Shown piece after piece: positions 36,373 through 44,422 of a DNA stretch of 64,000 nt. Origin of the DNA: JAAUTT01 sp038213375 (GTDB lineage Bacteria > Bacteroidota > Bacteroidia > Bacteroidales > JAAUTT01); assembly GCA_038213375.1 (NCBI GenBank), contig JBBQTB010000012.1:1-64000 (forward strand), given 5' to 3'. Made by a program: the position numbers and the translations under genes. Under the pieces are notes generated by a model, which saw only the letters and a program-made list of their open reading frames with translations, ran no database searches and was not told the origin of the DNA. Numbering within the stretch: position 1 is the first letter of the stretch; each line of letters begins with the position of its first letter.

Positions 36373-36663
36373 ATGCGTCGCAGCAATGTTCAAAATATTG
36401 GAGAATTGGTTAAGGATTTTCTGAAAGAAATGCACATCGATCAGAAATTAAAAGAAGTTCGAATAATTAATTCCTGGGGCGATGTACTTGGTGCCAATAT
36501 TCAACGTGCAACCAGCAAAATATTTGTAAAAAATCGTATTTTGTTTGTCTATCTGAAATCGTCCATCGTACGAAACGAATTAATGATGATGAAATCGGCA
36601 ATCATTGCCAAGCTAAACGAAAAAGCAGGTGATAAGGTTATTGATGATATAGTTTTAAGATAA
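36373..36663 (+). CDS. DUF721 / DciA-like protein
   Basis: A 96-residue protein of the DUF721 family, which includes DciA, the proposed loader of the replicative helicase DnaB in bacteria without DnaC. The conserved tryptophan region INSWGDVLGANIQRATS (about 33-49) and FVYLKSSIVRNEL (about 60-72) are clear. Short, with only the KH-like domain. Probably cotranscribed with recF. Confidence 0.85.
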   Translation: MRRSNVQNIGELVKDFLKEMHIDQKLKEVRIINSWGDVLGANIQRATSKIFVKNRILFVYLKSSIVRNELMMMKSAIIAKLNEKAGDKVIDDIVLR

Positions 36664-36702
36664 GTGCCTAATACTTGGTACTAAGCACTTAGTACTTTTT
36701 TT
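36662..36702 (+). terminator. Terminator after the DUF721 gene
   Basis: Stem AAGTGC (36662-36667) with GCACTT (36685-36690), further pairing possible inside, then AGTAC and a T run at about 36695-36703. It abuts the stop of the convergent ndk gene. Confidence 0.65.
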
Positions 36703-37121
36703 TAAAACCGATCGCTTGTGGCAAAAAAGAATGAGGCTTCTATAGCTGCATTTTCATCGCTATCTGAACCATGAACAGCATTTTCTTGCATTGATATGGC
36801 AAATTTCTTACGAATGGTGCCTTCCGCCGCATTTTCAGGGTTGGTAGCTCCAATTAATTTACGAAAATCTTCAACTGCATTATCTTTTTTGAGAACTGCT
36901 ACTACAATTGCACCAGAGGTCATAAATGATACCAAATCCTTATAGAATGGACGCTCGCGATGTACACCATAAAATGCTTCGGCTTCACCATGCGTAAGTT
37001 GCAACATTTTCAAACCCGAAATTTTAAAACCTCCTTTAGTCATATGAGATAAAATCTCACCAATATACCCGCTTTTTACTGCATCGGGTTTAATAATTGT
37101 AAACGTAAAATTTCCAGCCAT
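36702..37121 (-). CDS. ndk: Nucleoside diphosphate kinase
   Basis: A 139-residue enzyme transferring phosphate from NTPs to NDPs through a phosphohistidine. The family start AGNFTFTIIKPDAVK and the active site NAVHGSDS with His117 are present. I start at 37121; a Met nine codons upstream (37148) gives an extension absent from the family. It is convergent with recF-dciA and divergent from the DHH phosphoesterase gene. Confidence 0.95.
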   Translation of the reverse strand: MAGNFTFTIIKPDAVKSGYIGEILSHMTKGGFKISGLKMLQLTHGEAEAFYGVHRERPFYKDLVSFMTSGAIVVAVLKKDNAVEDFRKLIGATNPENAAEGTIRKKFAISMQENAVHGSDSDENAAIEASFFFATSDRF

Positions 37122-37196
37122 ATTCGAACTTTTTAAATTGATCGGCAAAATTAGAAATTATTTTTCAACATAAGGTTTGGGTTGCTCCATTATTTA

Positions 37197-37204
37197 TATA
37201 TTTG
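37197..37204 (+). promoter_or_regulatory. -7 element for the NrnA-like gene
   Basis: TATATTTG, 21 bases before the GTG start; TTTG lies at 37176-37179 (17-base spacing, slightly short). Confidence 0.4.
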
Positions 37205-37225
37205 GAAATTTTAAACTGACAACAA

Positions 37226-38248
37226 GTGATATTAAAAGGAAATAGAGTAGCAAGCGAGTTAAAGATTTTACTTAGTAAAAAGTATAAAATTGTCATCACC
37301 ACACATTTGAACCCTGATGGTGATGCCTTAGGTTCTACATTGGCCTTATCAATGGCACTGAAAAAAATGGGACATCAAGTGTATCCTATTGTTCCCAATG
37401 AATATCCTGATTTTCTTCAATGGCTCCCTGGAAATGAAGATGTTATTGATTTTTATAAGAAAAAGGAATTTGCAAGTTCAATCATCTCATCGGCTGATAT
37501 CATCTTCTTTCTTGATCATAACGAATCTAAAAGAGGTGGAGATATGAATGAGATACTAACAGCGTCAAAGGCTTTGAAAATTATGATCGATCATCATCCT
37601 AATCCTCAGATGGCCGTGGATTTTCAATTGTCGTTTACTGAAGCCAGTTCAACATGTGAATTAATCTTTGAATTTATTAAGGCTATTGATGGATTGAAAT
37701 TTATGGACAAAGCGATAGCCGAATGCATTTACACCGGTATATTGACTGATACAGGCTGTTTTAATTACAATTCATCCCGAAAGAGAACGTTTGAAATAGC
37801 TGCCCAACTTCTAAGCTATGATATTCCTAAAGACGATATTTTCAGGCGTATTTACGATAATTTTTCGGCACAACGTATGCGTCTTTTAGGATATTGTCTT
37901 AGCGAAAAAATGGTAGTGTTGCCCGAATTTAATACGGCATATATTGCTCTTACTTTGGAAGAGCAGAAACGTTTTGACTTTGCTACCGGCGATTCCGAGG
38001 GGTTTGTAAATTACCCGTTATCGATTAAAGGCATTTGTTTTACTGCACTTTTTATTGAACATAAAGATAAAGTGAAGATTTCATTTCGTTCACGCGGTAA
38101 ATTTCCGTCCAATTTATTTTCTGAGAGACATTTTTCAGGTGGAGGACATTTGAATGCCGCCGGCGGCGAATCTAAACTTTCTCTCGATAATACGATACAA
38201 AAGTTTAACGAATTGCTACCGGATTATAAAGCAGAATTAAATTCATGA
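37226..38248 (+). CDS. DHH/DHHA1 phosphoesterase (NrnA-like)
   Basis: A 340-residue enzyme of the DHH family resembling NrnA, which degrades short oligoribonucleotides and 3',5'-pAp. Motifs: THLNPDGDALGS (about 26-37), DHN in FFLDHNESKRGG, MIDHHPNP (DHH motif, about 126-133), TGILTDTGCF, and a DHHA1 domain with SGGGHLNAAGG near 304-314. The start is GTG at 37226. Its stop overlaps the start of an FKBP lipoprotein gene by four bases. Confidence 0.9.
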   Translation: MILKGNRVASELKILLSKKYKIVITTHLNPDGDALGSTLALSMALKKMGHQVYPIVPNEYPDFLQWLPGNEDVIDFYKKKEFASSIISSADIIFFLDHNESKRGGDMNEILTASKALKIMIDHHPNPQMAVDFQLSFTEASSTCELIFEFIKAIDGLKFMDKAIAECIYTGILTDTGCFNYNSSRKRTFEIAAQLLSYDIPKDDIFRRIYDNFSAQRMRLLGYCLSEKMVVLPEFNTAYIALTLEEQKRFDFATGDSEGFVNYPLSIKGICFTALFIEHKDKVKISFRSRGKFPSNLFSERHFSGGGHLNAAGGESKLSLDNTIQKFNELLPDYKAELNS

Positions 38249-38784
38249 AAAAGTATTTTGACATACCGGTTTATTTTGCGATCCTTTGCTTATTAGCCGG
38301 AATAATGTCGTGCCGAAACACTCCAAAGGAAAAGTCGAAGGACGAAGTTGCTCGGCAAAATGAGTCTCTTCTGAATATAAATAAATATCTCGTTGGAAAA
38401 GATGCTGACATTATTCGTGCCTACGCCGAAAGAAGAGGCTGGAAGATGACCACAACCCAAACCGGGTTGTGGTATTTGATTAATAATGAAGGCACAGGCA
38501 AACCAGTTCAAACTGGTAAAATGGCAGAAATAAAATATAAGGTATCATTGCTCGATGGAACGTTATGTTATTCCTCCGATACACTTGGACCTAAAATATT
38601 CAAAATAGGACAAGGCGGGGTCGAAAGTGGTTTGGAAGAAGGAATATTGCTGTTACACGAAGGAGGAAAGGGTATTTTCATTTTGCCCCCTCATCTGGCA
38701 CATGGGTTAATGGGTGACGAAAATAAAATTCCTCGTAGAACCATTATTCTTTATGAAGTTGAATTGATTAGAATTACTAATTAG
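38245..38784 (+). CDS. FKBP-type peptidyl-prolyl isomerase lipoprotein 1
   Basis: A 179-residue lipoprotein with a signal peptide ending at Cys23 (LAGIMSC) and one FKBP domain (about 65-178; GTGKPVQTGKMAEIKYKVSLLDG, then VESGLEEGILLLHEGGKGIFILPPHLAHG and a final YEVELIRI). Similar to GldI-type lipoproteins of Bacteroidetes. It would help fold outer-membrane or periplasmic proteins. Coupled to the NrnA-like gene by an ATGA overlap. First of three FKBP lipoproteins in a row. Confidence 0.88.
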   Translation: MKKYFDIPVYFAILCLLAGIMSCRNTPKEKSKDEVARQNESLLNINKYLVGKDADIIRAYAERRGWKMTTTQTGLWYLINNEGTGKPVQTGKMAEIKYKVSLLDGTLCYSSDTLGPKIFKIGQGGVESGLEEGILLLHEGGKGIFILPPHLAHGLMGDENKIPRRTIILYEVELIRITN

Positions 38785-38880
38785 AGCTATGAACATTTGA
38801 TCATTGAACAAACAAATACAGAAATCTTAGAAAGTTAGCCTTTTTACATCGATTTAGCGGAAATAAAAATAATTTCGACA

Positions 38881-39771
38881 ATGAAGCTCATTATGAAAAA
38901 AATTTCACCATTCGCATTTTACCTTATCATCGGTTTAATGCTGGCAAGTTGCCATAAAAATTCAAAATACAAAGGGTATAGCCTTCACGCAAGTGGTTTC
39001 GATTACCAATTGATAAAAATTGGCGACGATAGCATAAAATGCAGATATACCGATTATATAACTGCGGACATAACTTATAAAACGATAAATGATTCTTTAT
39101 TTTTTAGAGGGCGTCGTAAATTTCAAATTTCTCAACCCGAATATTTGGGAGCTATTGATGAATGTCTTACCTTAATTGGAAAAGACGATTCAGCAAGTTT
39201 TATCATTCCGGCAGACAATTTTTTCAAAAAAACATTATCATCCAATTTGCCGAAGTTTTTAAAAGCAAGTGATAAGTTTAAAATTAACGTTGCCATTGTG
39301 GATGTGCAAACCATTCAGGAGTATGATAACGAGAAAATTGCTTTCCTAAAATGGATCGAAGACTTTGGTGAATACGAAAAAACCATCTTGCAACAATATC
39401 TTAATGAATCGAAACTAAAAATCAATCCTTTACCTACTGGAATGTACTATCTGGTGGTGAAAACAGGAAATCAAAAAACTGTAAATTTGGGAGATACGGT
39501 GGTTGTGAATTATGAAGGACGTTTTTTGAATGGTAAATTTTTTGATTCTACCCGCCAACGGAATGAGCCGTTTCAATTTGTATACGGTCAACAATGGCAA
39601 GTTGTGAAAGGCATGGAAGAAGCTATCGGTATCATGCATGAAGGAGAAAAGGCGCTGTTTATTATGCCTTCCGGTCTGGCATTCGGTCAATCAGGTTCTT
39701 CCACCGGTATTATACCCCCATTTACTTCCCTAATTTTCGAAGTCGAATTAATTTCTGTAAAAAAAGTGTAA
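38881..39771 (+). CDS. FKBP-type peptidyl-prolyl isomerase lipoprotein 2, two-domain
   Basis: A 296-residue lipoprotein (LMLASC; Cys at about 24). The C-terminal domain (about 178-293) is a good FKBP: GDTVVVNYEGRFLNGKFFDST, FVYGQQWQVVKGMEEAIGIMHEGEKALFIMPSGLAFG and FEVELISV. The N-terminal part (about 35-145) has the outline of a diverged FKBP domain (YITADITYKTINDSLFF, FIIPADNFF) but lacks most conserved residues. Near-complete duplication of domain order with the next gene suggests tandem duplication. Met4 could also be the start. Confidence 0.87.
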   Translation: MKLIMKKISPFAFYLIIGLMLASCHKNSKYKGYSLHASGFDYQLIKIGDDSIKCRYTDYITADITYKTINDSLFFRGRRKFQISQPEYLGAIDECLTLIGKDDSASFIIPADNFFKKTLSSNLPKFLKASDKFKINVAIVDVQTIQEYDNEKIAFLKWIEDFGEYEKTILQQYLNESKLKINPLPTGMYYLVVKTGNQKTVNLGDTVVVNYEGRFLNGKFFDSTRQRNEPFQFVYGQQWQVVKGMEEAIGIMHEGEKALFIMPSGLAFGQSGSSTGIIPPFTSLIFEVELISVKKV

Positions 39772-39845
39772 ATACTAACGCAACCATTTATGCGTTTATC
39801 AATCTAAATAGAAAAACTTTATCAAATATATAAAAGGGGAAAATT

Positions 39846-40811
39846 ATGAATAAATGTAAGATCAGTCTATTTTTATTTCTATTGAGTATTGTCATCTTTA
39901 CTTCATCATGCAATAAAACCGATAATTCGCAAAGTCAGGAAAATGAAAAACGGCTAATTGCGAATTATATTTCTACACATAATATTACAGTAGATCCAAC
40001 AGCTTCGGGTATGTATATTGTGCCTGCTGTAATTGGTACTGGCGTTTCTCCTACCAATACAGATGCTACTTTGATAAACTATCGGATAAAAGATGTTAGT
40101 GATAATATACTGGCAACAAATGATACTACTTTAGCCAAGGCTAGTGGTGTTTTTCCGTCTCAGGTAATTGGTGGATTATATAAATTATTCTTAAAGGGAC
40201 AATCCAGTCTGGGTTTAGTGGAAGGAATGATGTCGATGAAAGAGGGAGGAAAGGCTAAATTTATTATTCCTTCTTTACTTTGGGGCTCCAACAATTATCA
40301 ACCTGTTATAATGGAGGTAGATTTATTTAAAGTGATTTCCAACCCAATAACATTTGAAAACGAACAAATCGGATATTTTTTGGACAGTATTTGTAAAAAT
40401 AATAATATAAATCCGGTACTTACACTTACTGATTCTACCAAAACGGGAGTTACAGGAATATACTATATTGAAACACTCAAAGGAACAGGAGATTCAATCC
40501 CTGATGGCAAAACGGTTACTGTTGATTATACGGTTAATCTTATTTCGTACAAAAATCTTTGTCGTGAGCGATTACTTCAAAAGGGGACAGGTTATGCGTC
40601 GATTCTTTTTAATAAAGATGCTTCTAAGTCAACAAATATTTCAGGTTTTGATGAAGGAATTAGACATATGAGAAAAGGTGGAAAAGGGATTGTAATTATA
40701 CCTTTTTACAGAGCATATGGATCGGAAGGAAGTGTTAATTCAGCAAAACAGATTATTATTCCACCATATACTACTTTAGTTTATTATATTGAAATTAAGG
40801 ACGTAAAATAA
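39846..40811 (+). CDS. FKBP-type peptidyl-prolyl isomerase lipoprotein 3, two-domain
   Basis: A 321-residue lipoprotein (IFTSSC; Cys at about 22) with two FKBP-like halves. The first (about 45-165) reads GMYIVPAVIGTG, LINYRIKDVSDNILATND and LGLVEGMMSMKEGGKAKFIIPS. The second (about 205-320) reads GIYYIETLKGTGDSIPDGKTVTVDY, DEGIRHMRKGGKGIVIIPFYRAYG and YYIEIKDV. Third of a run of three FKBP lipoproteins on the same strand. A terminator for this gene lies within the convergent rsmI-like gene. Confidence 0.87.
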   Translation: MNKCKISLFLFLLSIVIFTSSCNKTDNSQSQENEKRLIANYISTHNITVDPTASGMYIVPAVIGTGVSPTNTDATLINYRIKDVSDNILATNDTTLAKASGVFPSQVIGGLYKLFLKGQSSLGLVEGMMSMKEGGKAKFIIPSLLWGSNNYQPVIMEVDLFKVISNPITFENEQIGYFLDSICKNNNINPVLTLTDSTKTGVTGIYYIETLKGTGDSIPDGKTVTVDYTVNLISYKNLCRERLLQKGTGYASILFNKDASKSTNISGFDEGIRHMRKGGKGIVIIPFYRAYGSEGSVNSAKQIIIPPYTTLVYYIEIKDVK

Positions 40812-40820
40812 GACGTAATT

Positions 40821-41537
40821 TTATTTCCCAATCATAAAAATTGCCGGGCGCTTATGGAGGTCCGGCATTTTTTTTCTCCAGTTTTCGGTGGTTTTAGTGT
40901 GTATAAATTCGTTTTCAAGACTAATATCTGCCGCAATTCCTATCATAGTTGATGGTAAACAACTTGCCACCATATCTTCAAATAATGAATTATTACGGTA
41001 TGGAGCTTCAATAAATAACTGTGTTTGATTTTCCTGTAATGCCCGCTTTTCGAAAAATTTAATCTTATTAATTCTCTCGGGTCGTTTCACCGGCAGATAG
41101 CCATTAAAAGCAAAACTCTGTCCATTGAGTCCGGAAGCCATTATTGCCATTAATATAGAGGAAGGACCTACCAGCGGAATAACCTTTACATTTTTTTGGT
41201 GTGCAAGGCGCACAATATCAGCTCCGGGATCGGCCACACCCGGAACACCGGCTTCGGATAATACACCCATATCACCATCTTTCAAAGGGTCGAGATAGTC
41301 GATTATTTCAGCTGGAGTAGTATGTTCATTTAAGGAAAAGAACGAAAGAGTATCAATAGGAACCCCCATTCCTACCTTTGATAGAAAACGCCTTGAAGTG
41401 CGAATGTCCTCAACAATAAAAAATCTAAGGCGCCTGATAATCTGTAAAACATTGGCTGGTAGCAATTCGTCCGGGTTTCCATCTCCCAGGAGATTGGGCA
41501 ATAAATAAAGTTTTCCTTCCACGTATTTTTTATGCAA
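40821..41537 (-). CDS. RsmI-like tetrapyrrole-methylase-fold methyltransferase
   Basis: A SAM-dependent methyltransferase (238 residues from a TTG at 41537, or 233 from GTG at 41522; the GTG fits the family opening GKLYLLPNLLG better). Conserved parts are VEDIRTSRRFL, SEAGVPGVADPGADIV (about 95-110), VIPLVGPSSILMA and FNGYLPVK. This resembles RsmI, which 2'-O-methylates C1402 of 16S rRNA, but Bacteroidetes carry such a shorter relative lacking the C-terminal RsmI extension, so the exact target is uncertain. Confidence 0.83.
   Translation of the reverse strand: MHKKYVEGKLYLLPNLLGDGNPDELLPANVLQIIRRLRFFIVEDIRTSRRFLSKVGMGVPIDTLSFFSLNEHTTPAEIIDYLDPLKDGDMGVLSEAGVPGVADPGADIVRLAHQKNVKVIPLVGPSSILMAIMASGLNGQSFAFNGYLPVKRPERINKIKFFEKRALQENQTQLFIEAPYRNNSLFEDMVASCLPSTMIGIAADISLENEFIHTKTTENWRKKMPDLHKRPAIFMIGK
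40842..40875 (+). terminator. Terminator embedded in the opposing coding sequence
   Basis: Stem TGCCGG (40842-40847) with CCGGCA (40862-40867) followed by T8. It is correctly placed for the FKBP gene ending at 40811 yet lies inside the last codons of the minus-strand methyltransferase gene. Confidence 0.7.
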
Positions 41538-41576
41538 AAATATTGTTTTATTTGGGAAAAAGTAGGAAAGGAAAAT

Positions 41577-42341
41577 ATGTTCAATTTTCTCGTTGTTTTT
41601 ATTGCTGCGGTTGCGGCCGGATTTATTAATGCTATTGCTGGTGGCGGTACATTAATAACTTTCCCGGTTCTGACTGCCATTGGTATTTCGCCCATTGTAG
41701 CAAATGTTACGAATACCATTGGACTTTGCTCTGGCATATTGGGTGGGGTATATGCTCAGCGCCGTGATTTTGAAACCCAAAAACAGCGGCTGTTAAAAAT
41801 TCTTCCCTTCAGTATCGTTGGGGGTATCGTAGGCGGACTTATATTACTTAACACCCGTGAAAGTTCATTTCGAGCCATTATACCATTTTTGATTCTTACG
41901 GCTACATGTCTTTTAGCTATCCAGATACCAATAAAAAATTGGGTTATTGCGCGAATGGGCAAGGCACATCATGGCCGTGCAAATAATATGGTAATGTTTT
42001 TATTAGTTTTTCTGGCAGCAATATATGGTGGATATTTCGGGGCAGGGCTTGGGGTTATTTTAATGGCCGTGCTGGGCCTTGTTATAGACGATTCATTAAC
42101 ACGGCTTAATGTTCTAAAACAGGCCATCTCGTTCAGCGTTAATATGGCTGCAGCTATCTATTTTTTATTTTCAGGAAAAGTGAATTGGACGGTTGCAGGT
42201 GTTATGGCAATTGGCGCAGTTTGCGGAGGATTGATTGGAGGCAGGCTTGCCGGGAAAATAAAGCCTGATATTTTACGATGCATTGTGGTGCTTATCGGTT
42301 TGACGGTATCAGTTTATTATTTCGTTCAGTATTATGTATGA
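41577..42341 (+). CDS. TSUP-family (TauE/SafE) membrane transporter
   Basis: A 254-residue membrane protein with about eight helices of the TauE/SafE (TSUP) family, thought to export sulfite, sulfonates or related organic anions. The opening AAGFINAIAGGGTLITFPVL and the repeated GGYFGAGLGVILMAVLGL in the second half are diagnostic. I use the ATG at 41577, which has a good ribosome site (AGGAAAGG); a frame extension to 41532 overlaps the divergent methyltransferase start. Substrate not determined. Confidence 0.87.
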   Translation: MFNFLVVFIAAVAAGFINAIAGGGTLITFPVLTAIGISPIVANVTNTIGLCSGILGGVYAQRRDFETQKQRLLKILPFSIVGGIVGGLILLNTRESSFRAIIPFLILTATCLLAIQIPIKNWVIARMGKAHHGRANNMVMFLLVFLAAIYGGYFGAGLGVILMAVLGLVIDDSLTRLNVLKQAISFSVNMAAAIYFLFSGKVNWTVAGVMAIGAVCGGLIGGRLAGKIKPDILRCIVVLIGLTVSVYYFVQYYV

Positions 42342-42442
42342 AGTACGTTATGAATTGATTTTCAGTCCCATTGGAACGACATTATGGTAGCAAAATATAT
42401 TAATTCCTTCATTAAATAGAAATACAATGATAACCGAATAAA

Positions 42443-44266
42443 TCAATTTAATTCATATTGCAGTTTGCTCAAATTCTTATACAAACCTTCATCTAAAGCA
42501 ATTAATTCCTGATGTGTGCCACTTTCTTTGATGGTACCTTTCTCGATAACCACTATTTTGTCGGCTTTGCGAATAGTCGATAAACGATGCGCTATCACGA
42601 AAGTAGTCCTATTAGCCATCAGGTTTTCCAAAGCTTCCTGAACGAGTAATTCTGACTCAGAATCGAGAGAACTTGTTGCTTCGTCAAGTATTAATATCAC
42701 CGGGTTCTTTAAAATAGCACGTGCAATGGCAATTCGTTGCCGCTGACCACCAGAAAGCATTATACCTCGCTCGCCAACAATGGTTTGGTAACTTTCAGGG
42801 AAGGAAATAATAAAATCGTGAGCATTGGCATTTTTCGCCGCTTCTTCAATTTCTTCCTGTGTGGCATGAGGATTACCATAGGCAATGTTTTCGCGGATGG
42901 TGCCACCAAACAAAAATACATCCTGAGGAACCAGAGCCATTTGTTTTCGTAGTTGAGACAAAGGAAATGTTTTAGCTTCTTTCCCATCGAAAAGCAACAT
43001 TCCTGAATCAGGTTCGTAGAAACGTAAAAGAAGAGATATCAACGTGCTTTTTCCAGCGCCACTTGGGCCAACAATAGCGATGTGGCTGCCTTTTTCTGCC
43101 TTCAGATTAATTTTTGCAAGTACTTGAATGTCCTTTCGTGAGGGATAACTGAACGCGATACCTTTCATTTCAACATTTCCGCTTAGTTTAAATTCCATTT
43201 GCAATGGAATATCGTCGATGGTGACAGTTTCTGTTTTTTCTCGCAATAGTTCACGAACCCGCTGTGTAGCTCCAAGCGTTTTTTGTAGTTGACTGTATAA
43301 ATCAGCAAATCCTGCCATCGATCCACCTACAAAGGCTGTATATACCACGAATGCGGTGAGATCGCCAAACGTTAAATGTCCTTGTTGCATCAGTCCTGCG
43401 CCGTACCATACTACTAAAACAATGGCACTAAATATGCTAAACATCACAAATGAAATGAAGAATCCGCGGAACCTTGCATTGCTAATTGCTAGTTTTACAA
43501 CATTTTGAACGCTGGTGCTATAACGATGCATTTCGTACCATTCATTTGAAAAAGCTTTTACATTGTTTATTCCTTGTAAAGTTTCCTGAACAATGATGTT
43601 GGAGTCTGCCAATTGATCCTGTGCCTTTCGTGCCAATTTTCGTATACGTTTGCTGAAAATTACCGATACAACCACAATTACCGGAACCACTGATAGCATT
43701 AATATGGTTAGCTTTGACGATATTAACAGTATAAGAATCAATCCAATAATAAGTGTAAGTATTCCTCTGATAAATTCAGCCAGTACAAACGAAACAGCAT
43801 CCTGAATTTGCGAGAGGTCAGCGCTTATGCGACTTGATAATTCACCAACTCTTCGTTGAGCAAAAAATTCCATCGGCATCATTATCATACGCTGGTAAAT
43901 ATCTTTACGCATGTCGGCAAGAGCATTTTCTCCCACAGAAGTGAAAAGATATACCCGCATGTAGGAGAATACCATTTGAACACTAAGGATTAAAACCATT
44001 AATAAGGCTATAATTCCGGGTGAATGAGTTAAGTTTCCTTCACTAATTTCATGAGCACTATCAATCAATAACTTCAGCATATAAGGAAAAGCCATGGTAG
44101 TACAGGCAGATAGGGCAATGAAAAATAATCCGGTAAAAAATTTTATGCGGTATGGTTTTAAATAGGTAAAAATAAGTAAAGCTTCTTTTAAATTTTCCTT
44201 ATTAATATTGACTTTAGGAGTTTCCTCCTTAGGTGTTCCATTGCTGCCAAAACGGTTTTTTGCCAT
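42443..44266 (-). CDS. ABC exporter, MsbA-like (fused permease-ATPase)
   Basis: A 607-residue half-transporter that should dimerise. Six membrane helices occupy about 40-310; the nucleotide-binding domain has Walker A GPSGAGKST, the Q-loop VPQDVFLFGG, signature LSGGQRQRIAIARA, Walker B VILILDEATSSLD, and IAHRLST. Type and length suit lipid A flippase MsbA or a multidrug exporter; the sequence does not decide. I start at the Met at 44266 (MAKNRFGSNG); the longer frame to 44320 adds 18 unlikely residues. Confidence 0.9.
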   Translation of the reverse strand: MAKNRFGSNGTPKEETPKVNINKENLKEALLIFTYLKPYRIKFFTGLFFIALSACTTMAFPYMLKLLIDSAHEISEGNLTHSPGIIALLMVLILSVQMVFSYMRVYLFTSVGENALADMRKDIYQRMIMMPMEFFAQRRVGELSSRISADLSQIQDAVSFVLAEFIRGILTLIIGLILILLISSKLTILMLSVVPVIVVVSVIFSKRIRKLARKAQDQLADSNIIVQETLQGINNVKAFSNEWYEMHRYSTSVQNVVKLAISNARFRGFFISFVMFSIFSAIVLVVWYGAGLMQQGHLTFGDLTAFVVYTAFVGGSMAGFADLYSQLQKTLGATQRVRELLREKTETVTIDDIPLQMEFKLSGNVEMKGIAFSYPSRKDIQVLAKINLKAEKGSHIAIVGPSGAGKSTLISLLLRFYEPDSGMLLFDGKEAKTFPLSQLRKQMALVPQDVFLFGGTIRENIAYGNPHATQEEIEEAAKNANAHDFIISFPESYQTIVGERGIMLSGGQRQRIAIARAILKNPVILILDEATSSLDSESELLVQEALENLMANRTTFVIAHRLSTIRKADKIVVIEKGTIKESGTHQELIALDEGLYKNLSKLQYELN

Positions 44267-44389
44267 AATTTTTAAATATTCTTTAAGTACAATATAAACA
44301 CTGGAATGTTCAAATATCAATGTCTATTGTTAAAACAGGCATTATTACAAAAAATTACATCAATTGTTTTACTTTTTAAGTTTGTTCAC

Positions 44390-44397
44390 TAAATTTG
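44390..44397 (+). promoter_or_regulatory. -7 element for the acyl-CoA synthetase gene
   Basis: TAAATTTG, 25 bases before the ATG; ATTG at 44363-44366 is 23 bases upstream. Confidence 0.5.
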
Positions 44398-44422
44398 ATG
44401 TCCTCAAAATTGATTTATCTCC

